Counted from the stretch's first letter, positions 27,639 through 36,473 are shown. The stretch is 64,000 nt of DNA from Polyangia bacterium (GCA_030430565.1 JAUIKS010000011.1:62001-126000), one strand, 5' to 3'. Translations and numbers: made by a program. The notes: generated by a model not told the origin, from the letters alone.

Positions 27639-27956
27639 ATGAAACGCACCGACCAGGAACGACTTAACCGAGAGCTTCGTCGCCAAGAGAAGCACGCGAG
27701 AAACCACAGCAAGCGCGCGAACGCGGCCGGCGATGTCAAGAGCTACGCCCAGGAGCTGTTCGGCCTCCTCCAGTACGACAGCGACTGCATCTTCAACAGC
27801 CGCGAGGACGATGACCTGCTCGAGCTGATGATGGAGATGAAAGAGGACCTCGAAGAGACAAAATGGGAGCTCGTCATCAAGAAGGCCGTGCGCATGACCA
27901 AGGTCAAGCAGAAGGACATGGCCATGACGGAGCTCAAGGCCGCGCTGGAGTTATGA
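27639..27956 (+). CDS. Small, highly charged, helical hypothetical protein, 105 aa
   Basis: The ATG at 27639 is supported by AAAGGAG 9 bases upstream, one of the best ribosome-binding sites here. I know no family. The N-terminal 40 residues are basic and helical (KRTDQERLNRELRRQEKHARN), the middle is acidic (SREDDDLLELMMEMKEDLEE), and the C-terminus is mixed. There is no signal peptide or membrane segment, so it is probably cytoplasmic; two or three helices could pair as a coiled coil or tetratrico-like bundle. GC is lower than in neighbours. A bidirectional hairpin follows the stop. Confidence 0.8.
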   Translation: MKRTDQERLNRELRRQEKHARNHSKRANAAGDVKSYAQELFGLLQYDSDCIFNSREDDDLLELMMEMKEDLEETKWELVIKKAVRMTKVKQKDMAMTELKAALEL

Positions 27957-27975
27957 GCCGCGCGCGCGACGCGAT

Positions 27976-28003
27976 AAGCCCGATCCCAGCTGGGATCGGG
28001 CTT
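27976..28003. terminator. Bidirectional hairpin between convergent genes
   Basis: A perfect 14-bp palindrome (AAGCCCGATCCCAG then its complement) sits 19 bases after the small gene stop and 41 bases after the sugar-dehydrogenase-like stop on the other strand. The A/T pairs at the stem base act as the start of short U-runs in both directions. It probably terminates both genes. Confidence 0.7.
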
Positions 28004-28044
28004 GCTGCGTTTCTGGCAGGTGGTTAAACGCCACCACGCGGCCG

Positions 28045-29532
28045 CTACTGCGGCACCACGCGGTAGACCGAGCCGCCAAAACCACCGAAGAAGGTCACGT
28101 AGACATCGCCCCAGGCGTTGGTCCCGAAGCTGCTCGGGTTCGAGTCGGGCGACGGGTCGAAGATCAGGTTGTTGTCCGTGACGTTGGCGCCGTCCCAGCG
28201 CAGCGTCCACATCCGATCGCTGACGAAGTCGGCGTAGAAGTACACGCCGCTCCACGCCGGGACCTCGCAGCTCCGGTACACGTGCCCGCCGGTCACCGAC
28301 TTGCCGCTGCCCGGGCCGTCGTGCGGATACTCGACGATCGGCGCGCGCATGTTGTCGGCGTTGAGCTCGTGCGGACCGGCCGAGTCGTCGCAGGCGCCCT
28401 GGAAGCAGTGGAAGCCCTCGAGCTCGTTCCAGCCGTAGTTCTCGCCGCCCTCGATGACCGAGACTTCCTCCCACTCACCCTGGCCGACATCGCCGGCGTA
28501 CAGCACGCCGGTCTCGGGATCGAAGGCGATCTTCCACGCGTTGCGGATCCCGTAGGCCCAGATCTCGGGCTCCGCCCCCGGGTCGTTCACGAACGGGTTG
28601 TCATCGGGGATCGTGTACTCGCCGCCGTTGCCCGGCTCGACGCCGACGCGGAGGATCTTGCCCAGCAGCGTGTCGAGCGACTGCCCCGAGTTGAGCGGAT
28701 CGTTGGCGGCGCCGCCGTCCCCGAGCGAGATGTACAGGTAGCCGTCGGGCCCGAACTCGATCGAGCCGCCGTTGTGGTTGCCGAAGGGCTGATCGACCTG
28801 CATCAGCACGCGCTCGCTGTTGGGATCCGCGAGCGTGTGGTCATCGGGGTCGGCGAGCTGGAACTCGCTGATCAGCGTCGTCGAGGCGTCCGGGTTGTAG
28901 TGGACGTAGACGCGCGGATCCTCCGGGAAGTCCGGGTGGAACGCGAAGCCCAACAGCCCCATCTCGTTCTCGCTCTGGTTGACGTTGAGCTCCAAGAAGG
29001 ACTCGTCCGGGGGCGCGTCGTCGCCGGGGTTGAGGATCTTGATCGCGCCGCTCTTCTGCTCGAGCACGTAGAGCGTGTCGGGCATGAGCGGGTGCCCGGT
29101 GACGTAGACCGGGCGATTGAAGCCGCTCGCGATCAGCTCGAGGCCGATCCCGGGATCTCCGTCGACCGGCTCGTAGGGACAGGGCGGGATCACCGGACCC
29201 GTGGTCTCGGTCCCCGTGGTCTCCCCCGTCTCGGTCATCCCGCCCGTAGTCGTCGTCGCGCTCGTCTCGGTCGTCGTCATCGCCGGCGTCGAGTTCGTCG
29301 TCATCCCGCCGCCGGTCGTCATCCCGCCCGCGGTCGTCGCGCTCGTCGCCGGGCCCGCGGTCGTGGTCATGGACGAGGAGCCCTCGCTGGTGCTCATGGT
29401 CCCGGACTGGGTATCCGTCTCGCCGCCGCTGTCGCCACACGCCGCCACGACGAGGGCGAGCGCGGCGCACGTCGTCACGCGCAGCGCGCGGGTTCCTACT
29501 CTCAATCCAGACAAAGAGAAATCATTGGTCAT
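28045..29532 (-). CDS. PQQ-dependent sugar dehydrogenase-like (GSDH) lipoprotein
   Basis: The ATG at 29532 leads to a signal peptide with a VVAAC lipobox, then a Thr/Met/Ser-rich linker of about 75 residues. Residues about 120-495 form the six-bladed glucose/sorbosone dehydrogenase propeller: ASGFNRPVYVTGHP, MGLLGFAFHPDF, FGNHNGGSIEFGPDG, LYISLGDGG, EIWAYGIRNAWKIAFD, and GENYGWNELEG. These are the PQQ and active-site blades, so it probably oxidises an aldose or similar sugar at the outer membrane with PQQ. No pqq gene is in the window. Members that do not use PQQ also exist, so activity is inference. Confidence 0.9.
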   Translation of the reverse strand: MTNDFSLSGLRVGTRALRVTTCAALALVVAACGDSGGETDTQSGTMSTSEGSSSMTTTAGPATSATTAGGMTTGGGMTTNSTPAMTTTETSATTTTGGMTETGETTGTETTGPVIPPCPYEPVDGDPGIGLELIASGFNRPVYVTGHPLMPDTLYVLEQKSGAIKILNPGDDAPPDESFLELNVNQSENEMGLLGFAFHPDFPEDPRVYVHYNPDASTTLISEFQLADPDDHTLADPNSERVLMQVDQPFGNHNGGSIEFGPDGYLYISLGDGGAANDPLNSGQSLDTLLGKILRVGVEPGNGGEYTIPDDNPFVNDPGAEPEIWAYGIRNAWKIAFDPETGVLYAGDVGQGEWEEVSVIEGGENYGWNELEGFHCFQGACDDSAGPHELNADNMRAPIVEYPHDGPGSGKSVTGGHVYRSCEVPAWSGVYFYADFVSDRMWTLRWDGANVTDNNLIFDPSPDSNPSSFGTNAWGDVYVTFFGGFGGSVYRVVPQ

Positions 29533-29650
29533 GTCAGGCTCACGCTATCGTGATTCCTGTTCGAGTTGAACCACGGGCGACGACAGGCCACCTGGCCTTT
29601 TGGTCCACGACTCGACGTGCGCTGCCCCGGGGTCTTGGCCCCCCGGCGCC

Positions 29651-29730
29651 GACGGTGCTCGACAACGATCGACATCGATCGACGTCGATCGACGTCGATC
29701 GACGGTGCTCGACGGTGATCGACAACGATC
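29651..29730. repeat. 10-bp tandem array flanked by 20-bp direct repeats
   Basis: Four copies of CGATCGACNN run from 29666 to 29705. Two 20-bp copies, GACGGTG(C/A)TCGACAACGATC, lie at 29651-29670 and 29711-29730, 60 bases apart and differing at one base. The whole array ends on the RNA-ligase stop codon (29729-29731). The units contain ATCGAT and GTCGAC palindromes. Confidence 0.85.
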
Positions 29731-30826
29731 ACCGTCGATGTTGATCGATCAGCTCCAGGACCCGCGCGTCGATCGATCGAAGCAAGGACTCGCGCGCCGG
29801 AGGAGTCAGCGCCGACAGCAGCTCGCGCGCCCCGGCCTCTAGCGCCAGCTCCTCCAAGACCTCCGCCTGCAGCGCGCGTTGAACCTCGGCCCGGCGCTTC
29901 GCGCCGCGGGCTCCGCCGCCCGAGATACGCCCGACCTTCGAAATCGCCGCGGCCAGCCGGGTCGGCACCAGCAGCGCGTGGGCGATCCCGGTGAGCCGCG
30001 CCAGCGGCGTCCCGAAGCGCGTCGAGACCGGCGCGCGCGACGACCAGCGCTGCGCTTGGTGGTAGCGGGCGTCCTCGGCGAAGCGGGCGGGCTTACGCTT
30101 GAGCAGCGGCCTCGCCGGCCCCTTCCGCGTCGTCACGGTCACCGCCTCCATCGGGCGGATCACGACGCCCTCGGCGAAGTTCGTGCGCTGATCGGGCAGC
30201 GCCGGCAACCCGAGACGCTCGGGCACCGTCGTCGCGAACTCGACAGGATACGCGCACGCCTCCGTGAGCGAGCAGACCCGCAGCGGCGCGGCGCAGAAGA
30301 TGCCCTGGGCCTGCAGCAGCTCGAGCGCGCGCCCGAAGCCGAGGTACTCGCGAGCGCCGTCGTCATCCCCTCGCGCGACCGCGAGATCAAACGCGCAGAA
30401 CTCGATCCCCGGCGCGTAGTACACCCCGGTCTGAACGGGCAAGGCGCCCGCGACCGGCAGCACCTCGGGGTGCGGATACAGCCCGCCGAACAGCTCGCCG
30501 TAGACGTACACCCGCGTGACGCTCGGGTCGTCTTTGCGCAGCTGATGGAGCAGCGCGAACACCCGCGGCTCGAGCTTCGAGACCGGGCGCTCGTAGCCAA
30601 AGAACGGCTCGCCCGGGGCCAGCAGCGCCTTGCGCTTCGCGACCCGCAGGCCCTGCTCGTCGCAGAGCACACAGAAGTTCGCGCCGTGGATCTTCTCGGT
30701 CACCGCCCAGCGCGCGCTACGGCGGGAGATCCGCTTCAGCTCGCCGGCGTCGAGCCCCCAGGCGGACGGCGACTCGACGATCTTCTCGTAGCCGCGAAAC
30801 ACGAACGTGGTGTCCTCGGACTCCAT
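29729..30826 (-). CDS. RNA ligase, T4 Rnl2-like
   Basis: The ATG at 30826 has GGAGG 7 bases upstream, and 365 residues follow. The nucleotidyltransferase motifs are: motif I KIHGANF (adenylated Lys near residue 44, TEKIHGANFCV), motif III around YVYGELFGG and IEFCAFDLAV, motif IV AEGVVIRPM, and motif V LLKRKPARF. KxHGxN is the Rnl2 form of KxDGxx. The C-terminal 100 residues form a helical, basic domain as in Rnl2. Rnl2-type enzymes seal nicks in RNA, often in tRNA or duplex RNA. No polynucleotide kinase or RNA-repair partner is nearby. It is followed by the 10-bp repeat array. Confidence 0.9.
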   Translation of the reverse strand: MESEDTTFVFRGYEKIVESPSAWGLDAGELKRISRRSARWAVTEKIHGANFCVLCDEQGLRVAKRKALLAPGEPFFGYERPVSKLEPRVFALLHQLRKDDPSVTRVYVYGELFGGLYPHPEVLPVAGALPVQTGVYYAPGIEFCAFDLAVARGDDDGAREYLGFGRALELLQAQGIFCAAPLRVCSLTEACAYPVEFATTVPERLGLPALPDQRTNFAEGVVIRPMEAVTVTTRKGPARPLLKRKPARFAEDARYHQAQRWSSRAPVSTRFGTPLARLTGIAHALLVPTRLAAAISKVGRISGGGARGAKRRAEVQRALQAEVLEELALEAGARELLSALTPPARESLLRSIDARVLELIDQHRR

Positions 30827-31095
30827 CCCCACACCTCCAACCGTCACGCGCCGCCGTGTTGACGTCGGCGCGCGGCGCCGAACCATCCATCGCTCTACCT
30901 ACGCGCGCCCATCGTCGTGACGGCCGCGGTGCGAAAGAGTGCAACGGCGTGCGATTCACGTCAAGCGAAGCGCGTCGCGCCCCGCTCGTTGATCTGTCCC
31001 CTAAACCATGTTTTTCGCGCCGCCGCCGCGCCGCGCCGCGATCGAGGCGGCGGATTTCGTCGCGGTTTTTATTCGTGATATTCACCTCGGCGACC

Positions 31096-33789
31096 ATGAC
31101 GGACCAAGCGCCCAGCGGAGACTCGAGCCCCAACCGCCCCCAGCCCAAGCTCCGCAAGGACTACCGCGCGCCGGACCACATCATCGACCGCGTCGACCTG
31201 CGCTTCGAGCTCGGCGAGGAGCTCACGCGGGTGTTCGCGCGCCTCGAGGTTCGCGCCCGCGCGGGCCAGGAGCACCAGCCGCTCACGCTGCACGGCGAGG
31301 CGCTCACGCTCAAGCGCGTCGCCGTCGACGAGCGCGAGCTCAGCCCCGCCGAGTACAGCGTCGACCCCGAGCACCTGACGATCCCCGGCCTGCCGGCGCG
31401 CTGCGTGCTCGAGACCGAGGTCGAGATCAAGCCGCAGGACAACCTCGAGCTGTCTGGGCTCTACAAGTCGAGCGGGAACTTCTGCACCCAGTGCGAGGCC
31501 GAGGGCTTTCGCCGCATCACCTACTTCCTCGACCGCCCGGACAACATGGCGCGCTTCACGACGACGATCGTCGCCGACCCGAAGCGCTACCCCGTGCTGC
31601 TGTCCAACGGCAACCGCGTGCGCGGCAACAAGCTCAAGGACGGGCGCGTCTGGGTCACCTGGGACGACCCCTTCCCCAAGCCGAGCTACCTGTTCGCGCT
31701 CGTCGCCGGTGACCTCCGCTGCCACCGCGGCAGCTTCACCACGCGCACCGGTCGCGAGGTCGCGCTCGAGATCTACGTCGAGCCGCAGAACATCGACCGC
31801 TGCGAGCACGCGCTGCGCTCGCTGCAAAAGTCGATGGCGTGGGACGAGCAGGAGTTCGGCCGCGAGTACGACCTCGACATCTACATGATCGTCGCGGTCG
31901 GCGACTTCAACATGGGCGCCATGGAGAACAAGGGGCTCAACATCTTCAACTCGAAGTACGTGCTCGCCGCCCCCGAGACCGCGACCGACGACGACTACGA
32001 GGCCATCGAGGCGGTCATCGCCCACGAGTACTTCCACAACTGGACCGGCAACCGCGTGACCTGCCGCGACTGGTTCCAGCTCACGCTCAAAGAGGGCCTC
32101 ACCGTCTACCGCGACCAGCGCTTCACCGCCGACATGACCTCCGAGGCGGTCAAGCGGATCAGCGACGTCCGGGGCCTGCGGCTGGTTCAGTTCCTCGAGG
32201 ACGCGGGGCCGATGTCACACCCGATCCGGCCCGAGCAGTACATCGAGATGAACAACTTCTACACGGCGACGGTCTACGAGAAGGGCGCCGAGGTCATCCG
32301 GATGTACGAGACCCTGCTCGGTCGCGACGGCTTCCGCAAGGGCATGGACCTCTACTTCGACCGCCACGACGGGAAGGCCGTGACCTGCGACGACTTCCGC
32401 TTCGCCATGGCGGACGCCAACGACGTCCAGCTCGAGCAGTTCGAGCGCTGGTACCTGCAGCGCGGCACCCCGCGGCTCAAGGCCGAGGGCGCCTACGACC
32501 CGCAGGCGCGCCGCTACACCCTGACGCTGAGCCAGCGGGCGCCCCGCAACGTCGACCCCGAGAGCTTCGCGCCGCTGCACATCCCGGTCGTGACCGGTCT
32601 CATCGGACAGGACGGCGCCGACCTCCCACTCACGCTCGCCGGCGAGCAGCAGGCAGAGGGCGACGCGCCCACGACCCGCGTGCTCGAGCTGCGCGCGGCC
32701 AGCCAGCAATTCGTGTTCGAGAACATCGACGCGCCGCCCGTGCCCTCCGTGCTGCGCGGCTTCTCGGCGCCCGTGCACCTCGAGCTCGCGCGCAGCCGGG
32801 AGCAGCTCGCGTTCCTCACGGCCCAGGACAACGACCCGTTCAACCGCTGGGACGCCGGGCAGGTCCTCGCCACGGAGCTGCTGCTCGAGCTCGCCCGCGC
32901 CCACCGCGAGGGCGCCCCGCTCACCGTCGAGCCGCTGTTCATCCACGCGCTCGAGATGATCCTCGCCGACCCCACGCTCGACGGCTCGTACAAGGCGCTC
33001 GCGCTCACCCTCCCCGACGAGCGCGTGCTCGGGCAGTCCATGGACGTGGTCGACGTCGACAGCCTGCACGCCGCCCGCGAGCACGTCATCAAGACCGTCG
33101 CGCAGGCGCTCCGCGGCCCGCTGACGCTGGTGTACGAGGCTGGGCGCGCGGCCGGCCCGTACCGCAACGACAAGGCCGCGATCGATCGCCGGCGGCTCCA
33201 GAACCTCGCGCTCTCCTACCTCACGCGTCTGCACGAGCCCGAGACCACCGCGCTCGCGGTCACGCAGCTCGAGCAGGCGGACAACATGACCGACGCCCAG
33301 GCCGCGCTCGTGTGCCTGACCAACATCCCTGGCCCGGAGCGCGCGGCCGCCTTCGCCAGCTTCTACGCGCGCTGGAAGGGTGACCCGCTGGTGATCGACA
33401 AGTGGTTCTCGCTCCAGGCGCTCTCGAGCCTGCCCGGGGCGACCGACGAGGTCCTCGCGCTCGCCCAGCACCCCGACTTCACCTTGAAGAACCCCAACCG
33501 CGTGCGCGCGCTGCTCGGCGCGTACGTCGGGCGCAATCAAGTCCGCTTCCACGACCGCGACGGCCGCGGCTACAAGCTGCTCGCCGACACCGTGCTCGAG
33601 CTCGACCGCATGAACCCGCAGGTCGCCTCGCGCGTCGTCTCCGGCTTCAACCAGTGGCGCCGCTTCGACGCCGAGCGCCGCGCGCTCATGCAGGCGCAGC
33701 TCGAGCGAATCTTGGCGCGCTCCAAGGCCACCGAGGGCGCGCTGTCGCGGGACGTCTACGAGATCGTCTCGCGCGCGCTCAGCTCATAG
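31096..33789 (+). CDS. pepN: Aminopeptidase N (M1 family)
   Basis: The ATG at 31096 gives 897 residues, near the 870 of E. coli PepN. The substrate-binding motif is GAMENKG near residue 275. The zinc site is HEYFHNW with residues His309, Glu310 and His313 (approximate) and the third ligand Glu in TLKEGLTVYRDQ. The remaining catalytic Tyr region is NNFYTATVYEKGAEV. The protein ends in the helical DUF3458-type domain of E. coli-like PepN, which includes TTALAVTQLEQADNMTD. It removes N-terminal residues from cytoplasmic peptides. It diverges from the RNA ligase gene and ends in a strong hairpin. Confidence 0.95.
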   Translation: MTDQAPSGDSSPNRPQPKLRKDYRAPDHIIDRVDLRFELGEELTRVFARLEVRARAGQEHQPLTLHGEALTLKRVAVDERELSPAEYSVDPEHLTIPGLPARCVLETEVEIKPQDNLELSGLYKSSGNFCTQCEAEGFRRITYFLDRPDNMARFTTTIVADPKRYPVLLSNGNRVRGNKLKDGRVWVTWDDPFPKPSYLFALVAGDLRCHRGSFTTRTGREVALEIYVEPQNIDRCEHALRSLQKSMAWDEQEFGREYDLDIYMIVAVGDFNMGAMENKGLNIFNSKYVLAAPETATDDDYEAIEAVIAHEYFHNWTGNRVTCRDWFQLTLKEGLTVYRDQRFTADMTSEAVKRISDVRGLRLVQFLEDAGPMSHPIRPEQYIEMNNFYTATVYEKGAEVIRMYETLLGRDGFRKGMDLYFDRHDGKAVTCDDFRFAMADANDVQLEQFERWYLQRGTPRLKAEGAYDPQARRYTLTLSQRAPRNVDPESFAPLHIPVVTGLIGQDGADLPLTLAGEQQAEGDAPTTRVLELRAASQQFVFENIDAPPVPSVLRGFSAPVHLELARSREQLAFLTAQDNDPFNRWDAGQVLATELLLELARAHREGAPLTVEPLFIHALEMILADPTLDGSYKALALTLPDERVLGQSMDVVDVDSLHAAREHVIKTVAQALRGPLTLVYEAGRAAGPYRNDKAAIDRRRLQNLALSYLTRLHEPETTALAVTQLEQADNMTDAQAALVCLTNIPGPERAAAFASFYARWKGDPLVIDKWFSLQALSSLPGATDEVLALAQHPDFTLKNPNRVRALLGAYVGRNQVRFHDRDGRGYKLLADTVLELDRMNPQVASRVVSGFNQWRRFDAERRALMQAQLERILARSKATEGALSRDVYEIVSRALSS

Positions 33790-34110
33790 GCCGCGCCGCG
33801 GCACCGCCGCGGCGCGAAGCGCTGTCCGTAAATCGTCCCATCGCAGCCCATATTCGCGCCACGTGCAGAAGCCCTGACAACCGGCGGCTCCCTGCGCTCG
33901 CTCCACCAAGCTGTTGAAATCGCTACGGCTTGTGGACGCGTCATGGACGCCCTGCAGCGCGGCCCGGTGCGTGCACTCTAGGCGGTCGAGCAACACGAAC
34001 CCGACCGCGGTTCGCTCGCTCGACCCGCCCGGCCCTCCAGCTCGAGGCTCCCCGTGATTGAGGGAGAGGCGCACGGGACCCCGCTGGAGGGTCAGGGCGG
34101 TTTTTTCCAT
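33784..34110 (-). CDS. Possible small protein, doubtful
   Basis: An ATG at 34110 opens 108 codons with a high share of G/C in the third position and a natural-looking residue mix (GFCTWREYGLRWDDLRT near the end). Against it: no Shine-Dalgarno, no family, overlap with the last 6 bases of pepN, and the pepN hairpin lying inside its 3' end. I rate it a little better than chance. Confidence 0.3.
   Translation of the reverse strand: MEKTALTLQRGPVRLSLNHGEPRAGGPGGSSERTAVGFVLLDRLECTHRAALQGVHDASTSRSDFNSLVERAQGAAGCQGFCTWREYGLRWDDLRTALRAAAVPRRGL
33793..33815. terminator. GC hairpin just after pepN stop
   Basis: Stem GCGCCGCGG pairs perfectly with CCGCGGCGC around a CACCG loop, starting 4 bases after the stop. 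There is no U-run, so it may be a 3'-end-stabilising hairpin or a Rho-assisted terminator. Confidence 0.5.
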
Positions 34111-34139
34111 CGTCCGCGCCAAATCATCCGTCCACACAG

Positions 34140-34290
34140 CTCCTCCTCTGATAGCTCCGATCGCTCTCCTATCGCTCCTATCGCGCCCTATCTCACTCCT
34201 CACCTCCCCTATCGCGGCGGCTATCTCCGCCCTCGTCAGCATCTCTTCCCTCCTCCTATCGCGCCGATATCTCCGCGCTCTTCGCTTCGA
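34140..34290 (+). repeat. Pyrimidine-rich tract with repeated CTATCGC/CTATCTC
   Basis: The plus strand is nearly all C and T from about 34140 to 34290, with several copies of (C)CTATCGC or CTATCTC. It is outside any convincing gene and upstream of the DUF481 gene at 34400. It may form part of the leader or promoter region of that gene. Confidence 0.6.
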
Positions 34291-34399
34291 CGACCCCCCG
34301 CAGCAGCGCTCCTCCTGGGAGCAGGGGCGTGGCGGGAATGGCTCCTCGCCGCGGCGGGGTCGTCGCTTTTTCCTCCGTCCGCTTTGCTATACACGGCCC

Positions 34400-35356
34400 G
34401 TGCGAGAGCGCGGGAGAAAGCACCGGGACAGGCGCGCGAGCGCCCGCCCGCCCCTCGCTCGGAGCGTCGCAGCGCTCTGTCTGCTAGGCCTGCTGAGCCC
34501 GCTGACCGCCGCGAACGCCAACGCCTCGATCGTCAACATCGAGGCCTCGCGCCCGAGCCTCGACAAGGAGCGAACAAACGGCGTGTCAGGTTCGCTCAGC
34601 GTCGACTTGAGCTTCAACGCCGGCAACGTCAACACCCTCAACCTCGGCCCGCGCGGCGCCTTCAACTACATCCACAACCGACACAGCGTCTACACCCTCG
34701 CCGACTACCGGCTCGCGGCCAAGACCGACCCCAAGTCAGGCGGGACGCTCTCGCAGCTCGGCGACGCGGACTCTCGCTTTCTCCACCGTGGGCTCGGGCA
34801 CCTCCGCTACAGCTACGAGATCATGAAGTCGGTGTTCGGCGAGGCCTACGTGCAGGCCTCCGCCGACGAGATCATCCTGCTGCGCTCGCGCCTGCTGCTC
34901 GGCGCCGGCCCGCGGCTCACCGTCTACGATGACCGCTACTTCGGCGCCTACCTCGGGCTCTCCTACTACGCTGAGCGCGAGAACCTCGACGCCGAGGACT
35001 TCCTCGCCCAGCCGACCGGCGACGGCAACCTCAACTGGTGGCACCGAATCAGCACCTACCTGACGCTGCGCCTGCGCCCGACCGAGCAGCTCCTGCTCAC
35101 CTCGATCACCTACGTGCAGCCGCGCGTCGACTTCCTCCCCGACCTCTACGTCCTCAACGAGAACGTGCTCGAGCTCGCGATCAGCGAGCACCTCGCGCTC
35201 CGACTCACCATGACGATTCGCTTCGACAGCGCCCCCCCGACCTACTGCACCGCCAAGCCCGAAGACCGCCTGGGCGGCGAGTGCCCACAGGACGACATCT
35301 ACACGGTCCGCGCCGTCGACATCGGGCTCACCAACGCGCTCACGGTTAACTTTTAG
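34400..35356 (+). CDS. DUF481-type outer-membrane beta-barrel protein
   Basis: The GTG at 34400 gives 318 residues and an Arg-rich signal peptide with core LCLLGLLSPLTAANANA. The mature part starts with GSLSVDLSFNAGNVNTLNLG, the mark of DUF481 (YdiY) proteins, then alternating amphipathic strands (RLRYSYEIMKSVFGEAYVQAS, TLRLRPTEQLLLTSITYVQ, split here) and ends with VNF, an aromatic C-terminal residue as required for barrel assembly. A longer frame upstream from 34058 is pyrimidine-derived Ser/Leu sequence and is rejected as the start. Function of this family is not known. Confidence 0.88.
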   Translation: MRERGRKHRDRRASARPPLARSVAALCLLGLLSPLTAANANASIVNIEASRPSLDKERTNGVSGSLSVDLSFNAGNVNTLNLGPRGAFNYIHNRHSVYTLADYRLAAKTDPKSGGTLSQLGDADSRFLHRGLGHLRYSYEIMKSVFGEAYVQASADEIILLRSRLLLGAGPRLTVYDDRYFGAYLGLSYYAERENLDAEDFLAQPTGDGNLNWWHRISTYLTLRLRPTEQLLLTSITYVQPRVDFLPDLYVLNENVLELAISEHLALRLTMTIRFDSAPPTYCTAKPEDRLGGECPQDDIYTVRAVDIGLTNALTVNF

Positions 35357-35436
35357 GGCCTGTGCGTAGAGGCCTGTGCGCCAGCGCCACGGCTGTGGCT
35401 GCGAGCGCCAACACCGAATGGGATATGATCTCCGGC

Positions 35437-36357
35437 ATGGCGACCCGCTTGAGTCTCCTGTCGCTCGCGCTCCTCGCCATCGCCGGCTGCCACGCCCCCG
35501 CCAACTCGCAGGCCGGCGAGCTAGGGTCGGCGACGCCCGCGCCCTACGTCGACCGCGCCCCTACGTCGACGGCGCCCGCGGCAGCCGAGCCCGCCTACGA
35601 CGGCCCGCCGAAGACCGTGCTCGTGGAGCTCTTCACCTCTCAAGGCTGCAACAGCTGCCCACCGGCCGACGCCTTTATCGGCGAGCTCGCGTCGCTCGAC
35701 TGGTCGGCCGATCGCGTCATCCCGCTGACCTATCACGTCACGTACTGGGATGACCTCGGCTGGCGAGACCCCTACGCCCGCCAGCTCTTCGACCAACGAC
35801 AGATCGGCTACGCGCAGCAGCTCCCGGGTAGACGCGCCCCCGAGGAGACGACCCTGCGGGGTCCCTACACCCCACAGCTCGTGGTCGACGGTCAGGTTCA
35901 CTTCTCCGGCACGCTGCGCGACGTAGCCCGCGAGGAGGTCACGCGGCTCACCAAGCGACCGACGCTCATCGAGCTCACGATCGAGCGCGCGACCGCGACG
36001 CCCTCCCCGGCCCAGCGAGAGCCGGTCGCGACCGTCGATGTCCACAGCTCGATGCGCGAGGGCGCCGCGCTCGACACCGACGCCGCGAAGATCGGCCTGT
36101 TCGCGGCGCTCGTCCACAAGCGGCTCTCGACGGAGGTCCCCCGGGGCGAGAACGCCGGTAAGACGCTCCAGGAGTTCAACGTCGTGCGCGCGTTCCAGGG
36201 CCCCAAGCTGTTTCGCTCGCGCCGAGCGGAGAACAAGACGCGCTTCGAGCTCCCGGTGCCGGAGGGCGCCCTGCTCAATGAGCTCCAGGTCGTCGTGTTC
36301 GCCCAGGGGCTCGCGGACCTCGGCGTCTACTCGGTCGACACCAGCCCGCTGAGCTGA
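35437..36357 (+). CDS. DUF1223 lipoprotein, thioredoxin-like
   Basis: ATG at 35437 (MATRLSLLS) gives a signal peptide with AIAGC lipobox; a near upstream ATG at 35425 is possible. After a short Ala/Pro/Thr linker, the domain begins VLVELFTSQGCNSCPPAD. This is the DUF1223 signature, with a CxxC at CNSC. LTYHVTYWDDLGWRDPYA and YTPQLVVDGQVHFSG follow, also family hallmarks. The fold is thioredoxin-like and some members are annotated as secreted redox proteins, but no substrate is known. It is 80 bases downstream of the DUF481 gene on the same strand. Confidence 0.88.
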   Translation: MATRLSLLSLALLAIAGCHAPANSQAGELGSATPAPYVDRAPTSTAPAAAEPAYDGPPKTVLVELFTSQGCNSCPPADAFIGELASLDWSADRVIPLTYHVTYWDDLGWRDPYARQLFDQRQIGYAQQLPGRRAPEETTLRGPYTPQLVVDGQVHFSGTLRDVAREEVTRLTKRPTLIELTIERATATPSPAQREPVATVDVHSSMREGAALDTDAAKIGLFAALVHKRLSTEVPRGENAGKTLQEFNVVRAFQGPKLFRSRRAENKTRFELPVPEGALLNELQVVVFAQGLADLGVYSVDTSPLS

Positions 36358-36433
36358 GTCGCGGCGACCAAGCTGAGCGGCCGCGCGAGCCTCGCGAGCG
36401 CGCGCCACGCCAGCAGGTTCATGTCCTACTAGG

Positions 36434-36473
36434 CATGTTGACAACAACATGTCCCTTGAGACATTTCTAAGAT
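36434..36473 (+). promoter_or_regulatory. Inverted repeat overlapping a TTGACA box
   Basis: CATGTTG and CAACATG flank ACAA at 36434-36451; TTGACA, the sigma-70 minus-35 consensus, begins inside the left arm at 36438. The best downstream minus-10-like sequences (ACATTT at 17-base spacing, TCTAAG at 22) are poor. It lies 40-80 bases upstream of the start at 36513 and could be a regulated promoter. Confidence 0.35.

Noticed and set aside
29586..29604. GGCC-ACCT-GGCC hairpin followed by TTTT on the plus strand
   Set aside because: No plus-strand gene ends there and the next genes on both sides read minus, so a terminator role is not supported.
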